25,078 nucleotides of DNA. Origin: JAKFWI01 sp050246435. Lineage in GTDB: Bacteria > Pseudomonadota > Alphaproteobacteria > Caulobacterales > Aquidulcibacteraceae. Below the pieces are notes generated by a model. The model was not told the DNA's origin. It did not search any database and saw only the letters and a program-made list of their open reading frames with translations. This document shows, piece by piece, positions 14,822 to 22,536 of the stretch. Both the position numbers and the translations under genes were made by a program. The stretch spans positions 1 through 25,078 of the forward strand of contig JBFWWB010000028.1 of the NCBI GenBank assembly GCA_050246435.1. The letters run 5' to 3'. Within the stretch, counting starts at the first letter, position 1. The number at the start of each line of letters is the position of its first letter.

Positions 14822-16285
14822 ATGCGCGCTTTGGTTCTGTTGCTCGCCCTCTGCATCGCGTTCCTGGGCGTTGCGCCTACGGCCGCGGCGCCGCCGGGCG
14901 CGCCGGTCGCGGCTACGCAGGCGGACGTGGCCGCGCAGGTGAAGGGGGCGACAGCCTACCTTCTTGGCCAGCTCAATCTGCGCGACGCCGATGCGAAAGC
15001 GCAAAACGCAGTCCTGTCCGCCGATAACGACGAGAAGGATCGCCGCATCGCGGCGCTGGAACAGGCCGTGGCCCAGCTCGCCCAGGCGCAAGATATTCAG
15101 GCCAAAGCTGCGCTCGCCGCCCTCTCGCAGGGCCAAGGCGAACAGGGCCTAGCGGCGCTGCGGGCGCGCGCCGCGGCCAATTCAGCCTCCGCGCTCGCCG
15201 ACTGGAAGCAGTTCGGCGCGCTCGCGTTTGCGATCGACACCGATCAGGCAGTCGATGCTTACGAGCACGCCTTGGCGCTCGCCCCGGATGATCCCGAAAT
15301 TCTCTTTCAGCTGACCAGGCTCTACGAACGCCTCGGCCGGATGGGCGACGCCGCGCGCCTCGTTGAGCGCATGGCCGCCTCGCGCGATCCCGACTTGCGC
15401 TTCCAGGGCCTCCGCGGACGCGGCCATTTCGCCAAGGAGCGTGGCGATTCCGCCGGCGCTGAAGCGGCGTATAAGGCCGCGCTCGACGCTGCTATCCGCG
15501 CCGGCAAGCGCCGAGAAGAAGCCTGGATGCTCGGCGCGCTTGGCGCGATCTATGGCGACCGGGGCGATGAAAAGGCGGAGGTGCAGTATCAGGAACGTGC
15601 GCTCAAAGCGAATGAGGCCGCCGGAGACAAGCGCGGGCAAGCGATCAATCTCAGCAATCTGGCGCAGCTCGCCACCAACCGCGGCGATGCTGAAGCGGCC
15701 AAGAAATATCACAAGCGCGCTATAGCCGCAGCGAAGGCGGCCGCCGAGGAATGGCGCGACGGCGACGCGCTGCGCGATATGGGCTACATCATCCAACGCA
15801 GCGGGGATCACGCGCTCGCGTCGCAATATTATGAACGGGCGCTGGCGCTCGACGAAAAGAACAACGACAAGGCCGGCCAGGCGGACAATTTCTATTATCT
15901 CGGATGGGTCGCGGAAATCCGCGGCGATAAGGCAGCCTACATCGATTTTCTGAAACGCAGCCTCGCAATTTACGAAGAACTCGGCGACAAAGCGAGCCAG
16001 GCGGGTAGACTCATCGATCTCGGCAACGTCACCACCGAAAGGGCGGTGCGCAAGAATTATTACGAGCGTTCGCTTGCGCTGCAGATTGCGATCGACAGCA
16101 AGACGGGTCAGGCGGCCGCCCTCAACAATCTCGGCTCCGTCACGAGCGGGACCGAGGCGTGCGACTATTTTCGTCGCGCCCTGGCGCTCTATGAAAGCGC
16201 CGGCGCCGTCAACACATGGGGCCGGAACACCGCGCGCAACAACGTGGCGATGAGCTGCCCGCGTCCGGCCGCAACCGCCAAATAA
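14822..16285 (+). CDS. exported tetratricopeptide-repeat protein
   Basis: A 487-residue protein with a signal peptide (about 1-23, cleavage near TAAA-PP). An Ala/Gln/Asp-rich coiled-coil-like stretch at about 60-115 (DNDEKDRRIAALEQAV) is followed by at least seven TPR-type helical repeats from about 120 to 470. Examples are AVDAYEHALALAPDDPEIL, AEVQYQERALKANEAAGD and ASQYYERALALDEKNND, several of the kinesin-light-chain-like 40-residue spacing. It is probably a periplasmic scaffold, and its partners are unknown. The ATG at 14822 follows a run of G (GGGGGATTGG), which may act as the Shine-Dalgarno sequence. It converges on the Cys-rich gene at a hairpin. Confidence 0.85.
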   Translation: MRALVLLLALCIAFLGVAPTAAAPPGAPVAATQADVAAQVKGATAYLLGQLNLRDADAKAQNAVLSADNDEKDRRIAALEQAVAQLAQAQDIQAKAALAALSQGQGEQGLAALRARAAANSASALADWKQFGALAFAIDTDQAVDAYEHALALAPDDPEILFQLTRLYERLGRMGDAARLVERMAASRDPDLRFQGLRGRGHFAKERGDSAGAEAAYKAALDAAIRAGKRREEAWMLGALGAIYGDRGDEKAEVQYQERALKANEAAGDKRGQAINLSNLAQLATNRGDAEAAKKYHKRAIAAAKAAAEEWRDGDALRDMGYIIQRSGDHALASQYYERALALDEKNNDKAGQADNFYYLGWVAEIRGDKAAYIDFLKRSLAIYEELGDKASQAGRLIDLGNVTTERAVRKNYYERSLALQIAIDSKTGQAAALNNLGSVTSGTEACDYFRRALALYESAGAVNTWGRNTARNNVAMSCPRPAATAK

Positions 16286-16333
16286 GGCGCGTGCCTATCC
16301 GACGGCTTTCCGCGCGCGTTCGGATGACGCGCC
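16286..16333. terminator. long imperfect hairpin filling a convergent intergenic gap
   Basis: GGCGCGT (16286-16292) pairs with ACGCGCC (16327-16333), and inside it ATCCGA (16297-16302) pairs with TCGGAT (16320-16325). The structure occupies nearly all of the 51 bp between the TPR stop and the Cys-rich gene stop. There is no T tract, so it is not a classical intrinsic terminator. It may block 3' exonucleases or transcription from either side. Confidence 0.35.
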
Positions 16334-16336
16334 ACG

Positions 16337-17014
16337 CTAGCCGCAAATCTCCACCTGGCGCTGGATCTTGGCTTCCCACGAGCACGACGCCGCGAAATCC
16401 GCCACGCATACGGTGACGATCTCGCTCGCTTTGTTGCACGAGCAATCCTGATCGCCGACCGTCCATTTCGGATTGCGGTAATTTCCGCCCGAAGCGATCG
16501 CCTCGCAATTCGTTTGCGCCTGTTTGCGCGCCATAGTCTTCGCGGCTGCGCATGCCGCGGCGACCGTTTGCCCGTTCTCCGGGATCGAACCCACACCGCG
16601 CACGCCCTGGTTCGACTTGATCGGCGTCTCCTCCCACGCTTCGCGCATCTCGTTGTGACAGGTGAGCAGCGCGTCGCGCGCCGTTGCCGCATTGGGACAG
16701 TTAGCGAAGGCGAGGATGTAGGAATTGTAGTCGGCCCGCGTCTTGTTCTCCCGCGTGCGCGCCCATGCGGCTCTTTCCGCGGGCGAAGAACATTCTGCGG
16801 CCGTAGCAGCCGGCCGGCTCGCGCCCGGCGCAACGACGACCACGGGCGCCTCATGCTTGGGATTGAGATAATCGAGCAGCGATTGCTGGCCGGTGGCCAC
16901 GGCATAAATCTGATACGCAGCGGCCGCGGCGGCGGGAACGCCGGCGATCAGCGCCAGCAGTTTCGCCAAGGTCGCCAGGAAATTGCCGCCGCCTCTGCGG
17001 TCTTCTTCGGCCAT
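16337..17014 (-). CDS. membrane-anchored Cys-rich protein of unknown function
   Basis: A 225-residue protein with a short charged N-terminus, one hydrophobic segment (about residues 12-42), a Pro/Ala linker, and a C-terminal region of about 150 residues containing ten cysteines, including a CxC (QDCSCNK). All cysteines lie after the membrane segment, which fits a periplasmic disulfide-bonded domain. No known domain was recognised. The ATG at 17014 is chosen because GAGGGG lies six bases upstream. The ATG at 17020 would abut that sequence. It follows the UPF0104 gene after 50 bp and may be its operon partner. Confidence 0.65.
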   Translation of the reverse strand: MAEEDRRGGGNFLATLAKLLALIAGVPAAAAAAYQIYAVATGQQSLLDYLNPKHEAPVVVVAPGASRPAATAAECSSPAERAAWARTRENKTRADYNSYILAFANCPNAATARDALLTCHNEMREAWEETPIKSNQGVRGVGSIPENGQTVAAACAAAKTMARKQAQTNCEAIASGGNYRNPKWTVGDQDCSCNKASEIVTVCVADFAASCSWEAKIQRQVEICG

Positions 17015-17064
17015 GCGCATCCCCTCGCTTGCGCGCCTTCCTTAGCATTGCGCGCCTGGGCGCG

Positions 17065-18138
17065 CTATTCGGGCGGGCGGCGACGTCGGCGCAGCGCCGC
17101 GCGGCGCGCCGCCTTCCACTGGTCGAGGCCTAGAAGGGCCGCAGCGAACGCCAGCGGCCCGATATTGAAGATCAACCGGAACATGACGAGCGCCGCAGCG
17201 GTGGAGGGGCGCGTCTCGTCGCGGGTGGCGAGCGCCAACATCGTCGCCTCGAACACGCCGAAGCCGCCAGGAACGCCGGAGAGCGCACCGACGACGGTGG
17301 CCAGCACGAAACAGGCGAGGAAGGCCGGAAAATGCAGCCCGCCATGGTCCGGCATCAGTTGATAAAGCGCCGCGCCCGCGCACGCCCAGGCGAACGCCGC
17401 CGCCGCCACATGCGCAATCAGATCGCCGAGCTTCTGCGCGTTGGCCGGCGCATGAACGGCGCCCTTCGCGCTGTTGCGCAGCCACACGATCACCGGGATC
17501 AGTAAGGCGATCGCGCCGCCGACGGAGATCGAGCGCGGAATGTCGGCGTATTTGCGCAGATCGTACGCGCCGCCCAGCAGCCCGATCGCCGCCGCCGCCA
17601 ACGCGCCCGCCTGCGCCATCATGCCGGTATAGAGGGAAAGCCTACCGGTCTCCGCCGCCGTCAGCCCGGCCGCCGCGTAAAGGCGCATGCGCGCGACCAC
17701 CGCGGTGAAGAAGGCGTAGCCCACCGTACGCGCGATGGCGTAACTCGCCACGCTGGCGGCCAGATGCTTGCGCCGCTTCATCTCGCGCCCGATGAGGCGC
17801 AGCGCCAGGCGGTCGTTGTAGGTGATGAGCACATAGCTCGCGACGGTCAGCGCCGCCGCGGTCCAGAAATTGAACGCCTCGATCAGCTTGAACGCGCCTA
17901 GGATCTCCGCCCATTCGTGCGCCGAGAGGCGCTGCCATATCACCCAGAGCGAAACCGCGAACACCAACGCGCTGCCCGCCATGAGCAGCACGCCGGAGGG
18001 AAACAGACGCCGCAGCCGCGCGCCGAATGTTTCGATCGGGCCTTCCTCTTCCGGCGGCGCGAGGGCTTCCGTCTTCGCATGCGACGGATCGTTCGGCGAA
18101 GGCGCGCGCGACGGCGGGGGCGGTTCGCCAGACGCCAT
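17065..18138 (-). CDS. lysylphosphatidylglycerol synthase TM-domain (UPF0104/YbhN-like) membrane protein
   Basis: A 357-residue polytopic protein. The N-terminal ~45 residues are Pro/Ser/Glu-rich and cytoplasmic, followed by about eight hydrophobic segments. It contains the family signature GALSGVPGGFGVFEATMLAL (around residue 287) and an Arg-rich C-terminal tail. It matches the flippase-like transmembrane part of MprF without the catalytic aminoacyl-transferase domain, as in the UPF0104 family. Lipid handling in the inner membrane is therefore inferred, but the substrate is unknown. The ATG at 18138 lies 32 bp after the dCTP deaminase stop, with a weak Shine-Dalgarno sequence. Confidence 0.85.
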   Translation of the reverse strand: MASGEPPPPSRAPSPNDPSHAKTEALAPPEEEGPIETFGARLRRLFPSGVLLMAGSALVFAVSLWVIWQRLSAHEWAEILGAFKLIEAFNFWTAAALTVASYVLITYNDRLALRLIGREMKRRKHLAASVASYAIARTVGYAFFTAVVARMRLYAAAGLTAAETGRLSLYTGMMAQAGALAAAAIGLLGGAYDLRKYADIPRSISVGGAIALLIPVIVWLRNSAKGAVHAPANAQKLGDLIAHVAAAAFAWACAGAALYQLMPDHGGLHFPAFLACFVLATVVGALSGVPGGFGVFEATMLALATRDETRPSTAAALVMFRLIFNIGPLAFAAALLGLDQWKAARRAALRRRRRPPE

Positions 18139-18170
18139 GCCCGCTCAGCCCGGCTCGAGGCGAAGCGCGC

Positions 18171-19178
18171 TCACCACGGCGCGAAATGCTTCGAGAGCTT
18201 GAGCCCCTGTCCGCGGTAATTGTTGACGCCCGTTTCGCCGTAGAGGCGCCGCGCCGGCGCAGTCAGAGGCTCGAACACCAATTGGCCGACGGGCTGGCCG
18301 TCCTCCAGAATGAACGGCGCATCGCGCGCGCGCACTTCGAGCACGGCTTTGCCCGGATGCGGCGGCAGCCCGAAGCCCGGATCGAAGAAGCCGGCATAGT
18401 GCGCGCGGAACTCGCCCAGCTCCGGACGGATCGGCGCCATTTCGGCTGCTTCGTCGGCCGGGATCACCACCGCCTCCTTGGAGGCGAAAATGTGAAACTC
18501 GCCGGGATCGAGCACGAGCCGGCCGTGGCGCGCCGTGAGCGGCTCCCAGTAATCGCGCGGATCATAGGCGCCGATGCGCCCGAGATCGATGACGCCCGCA
18601 TGACGTTTGGCGCGAAACCCGACTGGACCGTCGCGCTTCAAATCGATGGAGAAGGCTTGCGTGCGCTTGATCTGCGCCGGCCCCGCGCGCAGGCGCAGCT
18701 GGCTCAAGCGATCGCCCGGACGCACGAGGATGGAAAAGGTGCGCGGGCAGATTTCCGCCCAGAACGGCCCCGCATAGCCTGCCGGCACATGATCGAACGC
18801 GCTGGCGCGATCGACGATGAGGCGGGTGAACACGTCGATCCGCCCGGTGGAGCTTTTCGGGTTCGCAGCACCGTGCAGCGCTTCAGGCAGTGCCGCGCGC
18901 TCCATCAGCGGCGCCAGATATACGCAGCCCGTCTCCAGCACCGCGCCGGCGCTGATGTCGATCTCGTGCATCACCAGTTCGCCGTCGAGGCGGTCCTGCA
19001 CGCACGCGCCCGGCCCGGGCAGAAAACTGGCGCGCAGCCGGTAGGCCTTCGCGCCCAGGCGCAGATCGAGGCTGGCCGGCTGGACCTGATCTTCCGCGAG
19101 CGGCGCATCGGCGCTCAGCGCACCCTTCGCCCAGGCCGCGAGAATCTCGCTATCGGGGAGCACGCCGTGGCTTGCCAT
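18171..19178 (-). CDS. dcd: 2'-deoxycytidine 5'-triphosphate deaminase, two-domain Dcd type
   Basis: A 335-residue protein, about twice the length of E. coli Dcd (193). Domain 1 carries QPASLDLRLG (33-42), NPKSSTGRID (106-115, the KSSxxR-like motif), GPFWAEI with a candidate catalytic Glu142, and VRPGDRLSQLRL. Domain 2 repeats the pattern with AHYAGFFDPGFG, AVLEVR and GQPVGQLVFEPL, but lacks the KSS motif. This is the long Dcd form known in alphaproteobacteria. It deaminates dCTP to dUTP for thymidylate synthesis. The ATG at 19178 is chosen, and a GTG at 19202 would add eight residues. It heads the operon with the UPF0104 and Cys-rich genes. Confidence 0.85.
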   Translation of the reverse strand: MASHGVLPDSEILAAWAKGALSADAPLAEDQVQPASLDLRLGAKAYRLRASFLPGPGACVQDRLDGELVMHEIDISAGAVLETGCVYLAPLMERAALPEALHGAANPKSSTGRIDVFTRLIVDRASAFDHVPAGYAGPFWAEICPRTFSILVRPGDRLSQLRLRAGPAQIKRTQAFSIDLKRDGPVGFRAKRHAGVIDLGRIGAYDPRDYWEPLTARHGRLVLDPGEFHIFASKEAVVIPADEAAEMAPIRPELGEFRAHYAGFFDPGFGLPPHPGKAVLEVRARDAPFILEDGQPVGQLVFEPLTAPARRLYGETGVNNYRGQGLKLSKHFAPW

Positions 19179-19280
19179 GCCCGCGTTTGGCGTGCGCCGC
19201 ACGCTTTGTCGAGGCCCAAGTCTCGCCGCATCCCAGCGCCAATGGTAAAAAACGCGGCCATTAGGCGTCGGGGGAGTAGA

Positions 19281-20204
19281 ATGCCCAATGTGAGCGAAAA
19301 CGGTCTGGCCTTGGTCAAGGCGTACGAAGGTTTTTCGCCCACGGCCTACAAATGCCCCGCCGGCGTCTGGACGATCGGCTGGGGCGATACGCGCAACGTC
19401 AAGAAGGGCGACACCATCACCCCGGCCCAGGCGGAGGAACGTCTGCGCGACACTCTGGGGCGTTATGCCGAAGCCGTCGCCCCGCTGGTCAACCGCCCGC
19501 TGAACCAGAACGAAGCCGACGCGCTGGCGAGTTTCGCCTTCAATCTGGGGCTGAAGGCGTTCGAAACCTCGACCTTACGCAAGGATATCAACGCCGCCCG
19601 CCCGCGCGGCGACATCGAAGAGCAATTCCTGCGCTGGCGCTACGCCACCGTGAACGGGAAGAAGCAAGAATTCGAAGGTCTGCGCCGCCGCCGCGCCGCC
19701 GAGGCCGCCTTGTTCTTCGCGCCGTTGGGCGCGGTCTCCGTCTCGGGCCAAGACGTGATCGTGAAGGCCGCGGCCGCCGCCACTACCGCCCCCGCGCAGG
19801 TCAACCAGGGCGCCGGCGGGTTCAACCAGGGCGGCATCGTCTGGCAGCACGCGTCCAATACGCAGCAGCAACAGGGCGCGCCCGCCGGGACGACGCCGAT
19901 CGCCCAGCAGGGCCCCTGTGACATGCCCCAGGCGCCCGAGCCGCCGCCGCAAAAGCCGATCGCGGCCAGCCGCACGGTGTGGGGCACCGCGCTCGCCGGG
20001 CTCTCCGGCGTTTCGGCCTGGATCACGGAGATGCAGGGCCAGGTGCAGGGCATCGGCGGCAAGGTCACCGACCTTCTCGGCAAGCTCAAAATCCCCCCGG
20101 GCGTCGAGAAGAATTTGCCGACGATCTTCATCTGCCTATTTCTGGTGGCGCTGGCGCTCGTGGTGTTCGCCCGCGTCGACGATCAGGCTCGCCGCGCGCG
20201 CTGA
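19281..20204 (+). CDS. T4-type (GH24) lysozyme with C-terminal membrane anchor
   Basis: A 307-residue protein. Residues 1-150 form a GH24 endolysin domain with the Glu-x8-Cys-x5-Thr catalytic pattern (E16, C25, T31), GWGDT, and the late motif NEADALASFAFNLG. Cys replaces the usual Asp, as in a known phage subgroup. Residues about 165-235 are a Gln/Ala/Gly/Pro-rich linker. A transmembrane segment lies at about 279-297 (TIFICLFLVALALVVFA), followed by an Arg-rich tail. There is no N-terminal signal, so the catalytic domain would face the cytoplasm unless it is exported another way. No phage genes adjoin it. The ATG at 19281 has GGGGAG just upstream. Confidence 0.85.
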   Translation: MPNVSENGLALVKAYEGFSPTAYKCPAGVWTIGWGDTRNVKKGDTITPAQAEERLRDTLGRYAEAVAPLVNRPLNQNEADALASFAFNLGLKAFETSTLRKDINAARPRGDIEEQFLRWRYATVNGKKQEFEGLRRRRAAEAALFFAPLGAVSVSGQDVIVKAAAAATTAPAQVNQGAGGFNQGGIVWQHASNTQQQQGAPAGTTPIAQQGPCDMPQAPEPPPQKPIAASRTVWGTALAGLSGVSAWITEMQGQVQGIGGKVTDLLGKLKIPPGVEKNLPTIFICLFLVALALVVFARVDDQARRAR

Positions 20205-20205
20205 C

Positions 20206-20234
20206 TTGACGGCGCACGCCCTGCTGAATAGAGC
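20206..20234 (+). promoter_or_regulatory. probable sigma-70-type promoter of metZ
   Basis: TTGACG (20206-20211) is followed after 17 bp by TAGAGC (20229-20234). The -35 is near consensus and the -10 poor, as is common in alphaproteobacteria. The predicted start would fall near 20240, exactly at the 5' end of the SAM-II aptamer, which supports the assignment. Confidence 0.5.
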
Positions 20235-20239
20235 GGTTT

Positions 20240-20292
20240 CCGCGCCGATTTGAGCTCAGCTTGCGGGCGCGGAATAAATGCAGCTAAAGCGA
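20240..20292 (+). promoter_or_regulatory. SAM-II riboswitch upstream of metZ
   Basis: The P1 stem CCGCGCC (20240-20246) pairs perfectly with GGCGCGG (20266-20272). The conserved loop GATTT follows directly (20247-20251). After P1 come the SAM-II landmarks AATAAATG (20273-20280) and AGCTAAAG (20282-20289), whose AGCT can form the pseudoknot with AGCT at 20258-20261. The order and spacing match the Sargasso metX SAM-II aptamer. The class binds S-adenosylmethionine and represses methionine-synthesis genes, mainly in alphaproteobacteria. The gene it precedes is metZ, a typical target. Confidence 0.92.
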
Positions 20293-20301
20293 CGCGCCGA
20301 G

Positions 20302-20370
20302 GGTGAAGCGTTCGCCCGTCTCCGCCGCTTTTGCCGTTCCGCCTCGCGCGCCGCGTCTGCGCGGAGAAGG
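20302..20370 (+). promoter_or_regulatory. metZ leader between aptamer and start (hairpins, possible expression platform)
   Basis: A hairpin GGGTGAA/TTCGCCC (7 bp, 20301-20317) follows the aptamer. A second, CCGCG/CGCGG (20351-20364), ends just before the AGAAGG Shine-Dalgarno of metZ. The only T-rich stretch (CGCTTTT near 20336) is short, so neither looks like a strong intrinsic terminator. The hairpin next to the Shine-Dalgarno sequence would fit translational control. This is an inference from pairing only. Confidence 0.35.
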
Positions 20371-20380
20371 ATTGTGTCCG

Positions 20381-21574
20381 ATGGCCGAAAAGAAAACGTC
20401 CGCCGATTTGCGCCCCGCCACGAAGCTCGTGCGCGGCGGCCTTACGCGCAGCCAGCACAAGGAGACGAGCGAGGCCATCTTCATGACCTCCGGCTTCGTG
20501 TATGACAGCGCGGCGGAAGCCGATGCGCGCTTCGCCGGCGCCAGTCCCGGTTATCTCTACGGGCGCTACGCCAATCCCACCGTGCGCATGTTCGAGGAAC
20601 GCCTCATGGCGCTTGAAGGTGCGGAGGAATGCATCGCCGTGGGCTCGGGCATGGCGGCGGTGAACGCCGCCGTGCTCGCCAACGTGAAAGCGGGCGACCG
20701 CGTCATCGGCGCGCGCGCGATGTTCGCCTCGTGCCTGTGGATTCTCGATACGCTGTTGCCGCGACTGGGCGTCGAGGTCATCTGGGTCGATGGCGAGGAC
20801 CTCGATCAATGGCGCGCGGCGGCGAAAAAGCCTGTGCGCCTAGCGCTGATCGAAACGCCTTCCAATCCGGTGCTGGGCGCCGTTGACATCGCGGCAGTGG
20901 CCGAGATCGTCCACGCCGCGGGCGGTTGGCTGATCGCCGACAACGTGTTCGCCAGCCCGGTGCTGCAGAACCCGCTAAAATTCGGCGCCGATCTCGTCAC
21001 CTACTCAACGACGAAACATATCGACGGCCAGGGCCGCACGCTCGGCGGCGCGATCCTGGGCGACAAAGCGAAGATCGACGAGGCGATCCGCGATTTCCTG
21101 CGCCACACGGGGCCGGCGATCTCGCCGTTCAACGCCTGGGTTTTGGTGAAGGGGATGGAGACTATCCAGCTGCGCGTCGATCAGATGTGCCGCAACGCCG
21201 CCCACGTGGCCGATGCATTCGCCAAACATCCGAAGATCGAGCGGCTCTATTATCCCGGCCGCGCCGATCACCCCCAGCGCGCCATCCACGCCAAGCAGAT
21301 GCGCGCCGGCGGCAGCCTCGTGTGCTTCGACGTCGCCGGCGGGCGCGAGGGCGCGTGGAAATTCCTCGACTCGCTGCAGCTGATCGACATTTCGAACAAT
21401 CTGGGCGACGCGAAATCCCTCGCCACCCATCCCCAGACGACGACGCACCGCCGCATCAGCGAAGAAGCGCGCGCGCACATCGGCGTGAAGCCGGGCACAG
21501 TGCGCCTTTCCGTCGGCCTTGAAGACGCCGAAGACCTTGCCGACGATATCCGCGAAGCTCTCGCCCAGGTGTGA
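20381..21574 (+). CDS. metZ: O-succinylhomoserine sulfhydrylase
   Basis: A 397-residue Cys/Met-metabolism PLP enzyme. Landmarks are KETSEAIFMTSGFVYDSA near the N-terminus, YGRYANPTVRMFE (from about 60), VGSGMAAVNA for phosphate binding, IETPSNP, Asp187 in LIADNVFASP, and the Schiff-base Lys212 in TYSTTKHIDGQGR. The signature is closest to MetZ, which makes homocysteine from O-succinylhomoserine and sulfide. A substrate preference for the acetyl ester cannot be excluded by eye. The ATG at 20381 begins at MAEKKTSADL, with AAGG 10 bases upstream. A more upstream ATG at 20303 would run through the riboswitch leader and is rejected. Expression is expected to fall when SAM is high. Confidence 0.92.
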   Translation: MAEKKTSADLRPATKLVRGGLTRSQHKETSEAIFMTSGFVYDSAAEADARFAGASPGYLYGRYANPTVRMFEERLMALEGAEECIAVGSGMAAVNAAVLANVKAGDRVIGARAMFASCLWILDTLLPRLGVEVIWVDGEDLDQWRAAAKKPVRLALIETPSNPVLGAVDIAAVAEIVHAAGGWLIADNVFASPVLQNPLKFGADLVTYSTTKHIDGQGRTLGGAILGDKAKIDEAIRDFLRHTGPAISPFNAWVLVKGMETIQLRVDQMCRNAAHVADAFAKHPKIERLYYPGRADHPQRAIHAKQMRAGGSLVCFDVAGGREGAWKFLDSLQLIDISNNLGDAKSLATHPQTTTHRRISEEARAHIGVKPGTVRLSVGLEDAEDLADDIREALAQV

Positions 21575-21579
21575 CGTCC

Positions 21580-21975
21580 ATGTACGAAGCCGAAACCAGC
21601 GGTGTGCGCATCCGGGTCGAGCCTGCTTATCTCGATCATGAATCAACGCCGACGGAAAACCGCTATGTCTGGGCGTACACGATCGACATAGAAAACCACC
21701 GAACCGGCGCGGTGCGCCTGGTGCATCGCCACTGGCGCATCACCGATGCGAACGGCTTCACCCAGGAGGTGCAGGGCCCGGGCGTCGTCGGCGAGCAGCC
21801 GGTGATCGAGCCCAATTCCGCTTACAGCTACACCTCCGCCTGCCCGCTGGGCAGCGCATCCGGCATGATGGTGGGCGCCTACGACATGATCGATCTGGAA
21901 AACGGTTCGCGCTTTCAGGTCGATATTCCCGCCTTCGCGCTCGACAGTCCCTATTCGCGCCGCCTGGCGAACTAA
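21580..21975 (+). CDS. apaG: ApaG family protein
   Basis: A 131-residue protein with the complete ApaG (DUF525) fibronectin-III-like fold: MYEAETSGVRIRVEPAYL, RYVWAYTIDIEN, LVHRHWRITDANG, VQGPGVVGEQPVIEPN, YTSACPLGSASGMMVGAYDM, and a C-terminal FALDSPY. ApaG is linked genetically to Co2+/Mg2+ homeostasis in enterobacteria, but its biochemical role is unsettled. The ATG at 21580 has AGGTG eight bases upstream. A GTG at 21571 overlapping the metZ stop would add three residues. It is cotranscribed with metZ, 5 bp downstream. Confidence 0.93.
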   Translation: MYEAETSGVRIRVEPAYLDHESTPTENRYVWAYTIDIENHRTGAVRLVHRHWRITDANGFTQEVQGPGVVGEQPVIEPNSAYSYTSACPLGSASGMMVGAYDMIDLENGSRFQVDIPAFALDSPYSRRLAN

Positions 21976-21991
21976 TCAGCGGAGAACCCTC

Positions 21992-22525
21992 ATGGCCGAA
22001 GATATCGCCACGCGCCTGCGCCGCGTTGTCACCGCGAACGATGCGGATGGAAAGTCCTTCATCCTGTTGGATGGTGGGCCCGTCGCACAGGGCGTTTTGT
22101 TGGATATTTGGCAAGAGGCCACGACGGGCGCACTCGATTCCACAGCGCAAGAAGACCTAAGGCCAACGCGCGTCACCATGGCCTTGCCGTCTAACAACAT
22201 GAAGGTGCGTTGGGTGCGCCTGACGCCGCCGCCCGAAGGCGTTTCGCCTGAAGCGCTGCGCACCGCGACGCGCGCGCGTTTCGCTGAACTCGACGGATTG
22301 GATCACCTAGCTGATCAGTCTCGCCATCCGGGCATGCACAAGACCGCAACGCTCGACGTGATCTGCGTCCTGGAAGGCGAAATTTTGCTGACGATGGATA
22401 AGGGCGAGACGCGCCTCAAGCCGGGCGACGTGGTGATCCAGCGCGGCACGAGCCACGGCTGGACGCCGATCGGCGGTCCGGCCCTTATGCTCGCCGTCAT
22501 GATTGAGCGGCCACTGAAGAAATAG
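21992..22525 (+). CDS. cupin-domain protein
   Basis: A 177-residue protein. Residues 1-100 are a lead-in (LLDGGPVAQGVLLDIWQEA, then PSNNMKVRWVRLTPPPEG) that may form part of a first beta-barrel. A conserved cupin lies at about 112-172 with HPGMHKTATLDVICVLEGEI, LKPGDVVIQRGTSHGW and a closing strand LMLAVMIE. The metal-ligand pattern is incomplete compared with classic cupins: the His after GTS is kept. The substrate is unknown. GGAG lies eight bases before the ATG, 16 bp after the apaG stop, so it is probably the third gene of the metZ transcript. Confidence 0.8.
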   Translation: MAEDIATRLRRVVTANDADGKSFILLDGGPVAQGVLLDIWQEATTGALDSTAQEDLRPTRVTMALPSNNMKVRWVRLTPPPEGVSPEALRTATRARFAELDGLDHLADQSRHPGMHKTATLDVICVLEGEILLTMDKGETRLKPGDVVIQRGTSHGWTPIGGPALMLAVMIERPLKK

Positions 22526-22536
22526 ATTCGCTCCGC

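Noticed and set aside
11899..15027. 1042-codon open frame on the plus strand
   Set aside because: It runs antisense through UDG, DUF1232, ltaE and nupC and is dominated by Arg, His and Gln. All four antisense genes have clear family motifs.
19281..20204. Prophage or lysis cassette around the lysozyme
   Set aside because: No holin gene, spanin, terminase, capsid or integrase gene flanks it. The neighbours are housekeeping genes (dcd, metZ).
20303..20380. Upstream ATG at 20303 as the start of metZ
   Set aside because: It would translate the leader just after the riboswitch into an Arg/Pro-rich stretch not seen in MetZ proteins. The ATG at 20381 gives the expected N-terminus.
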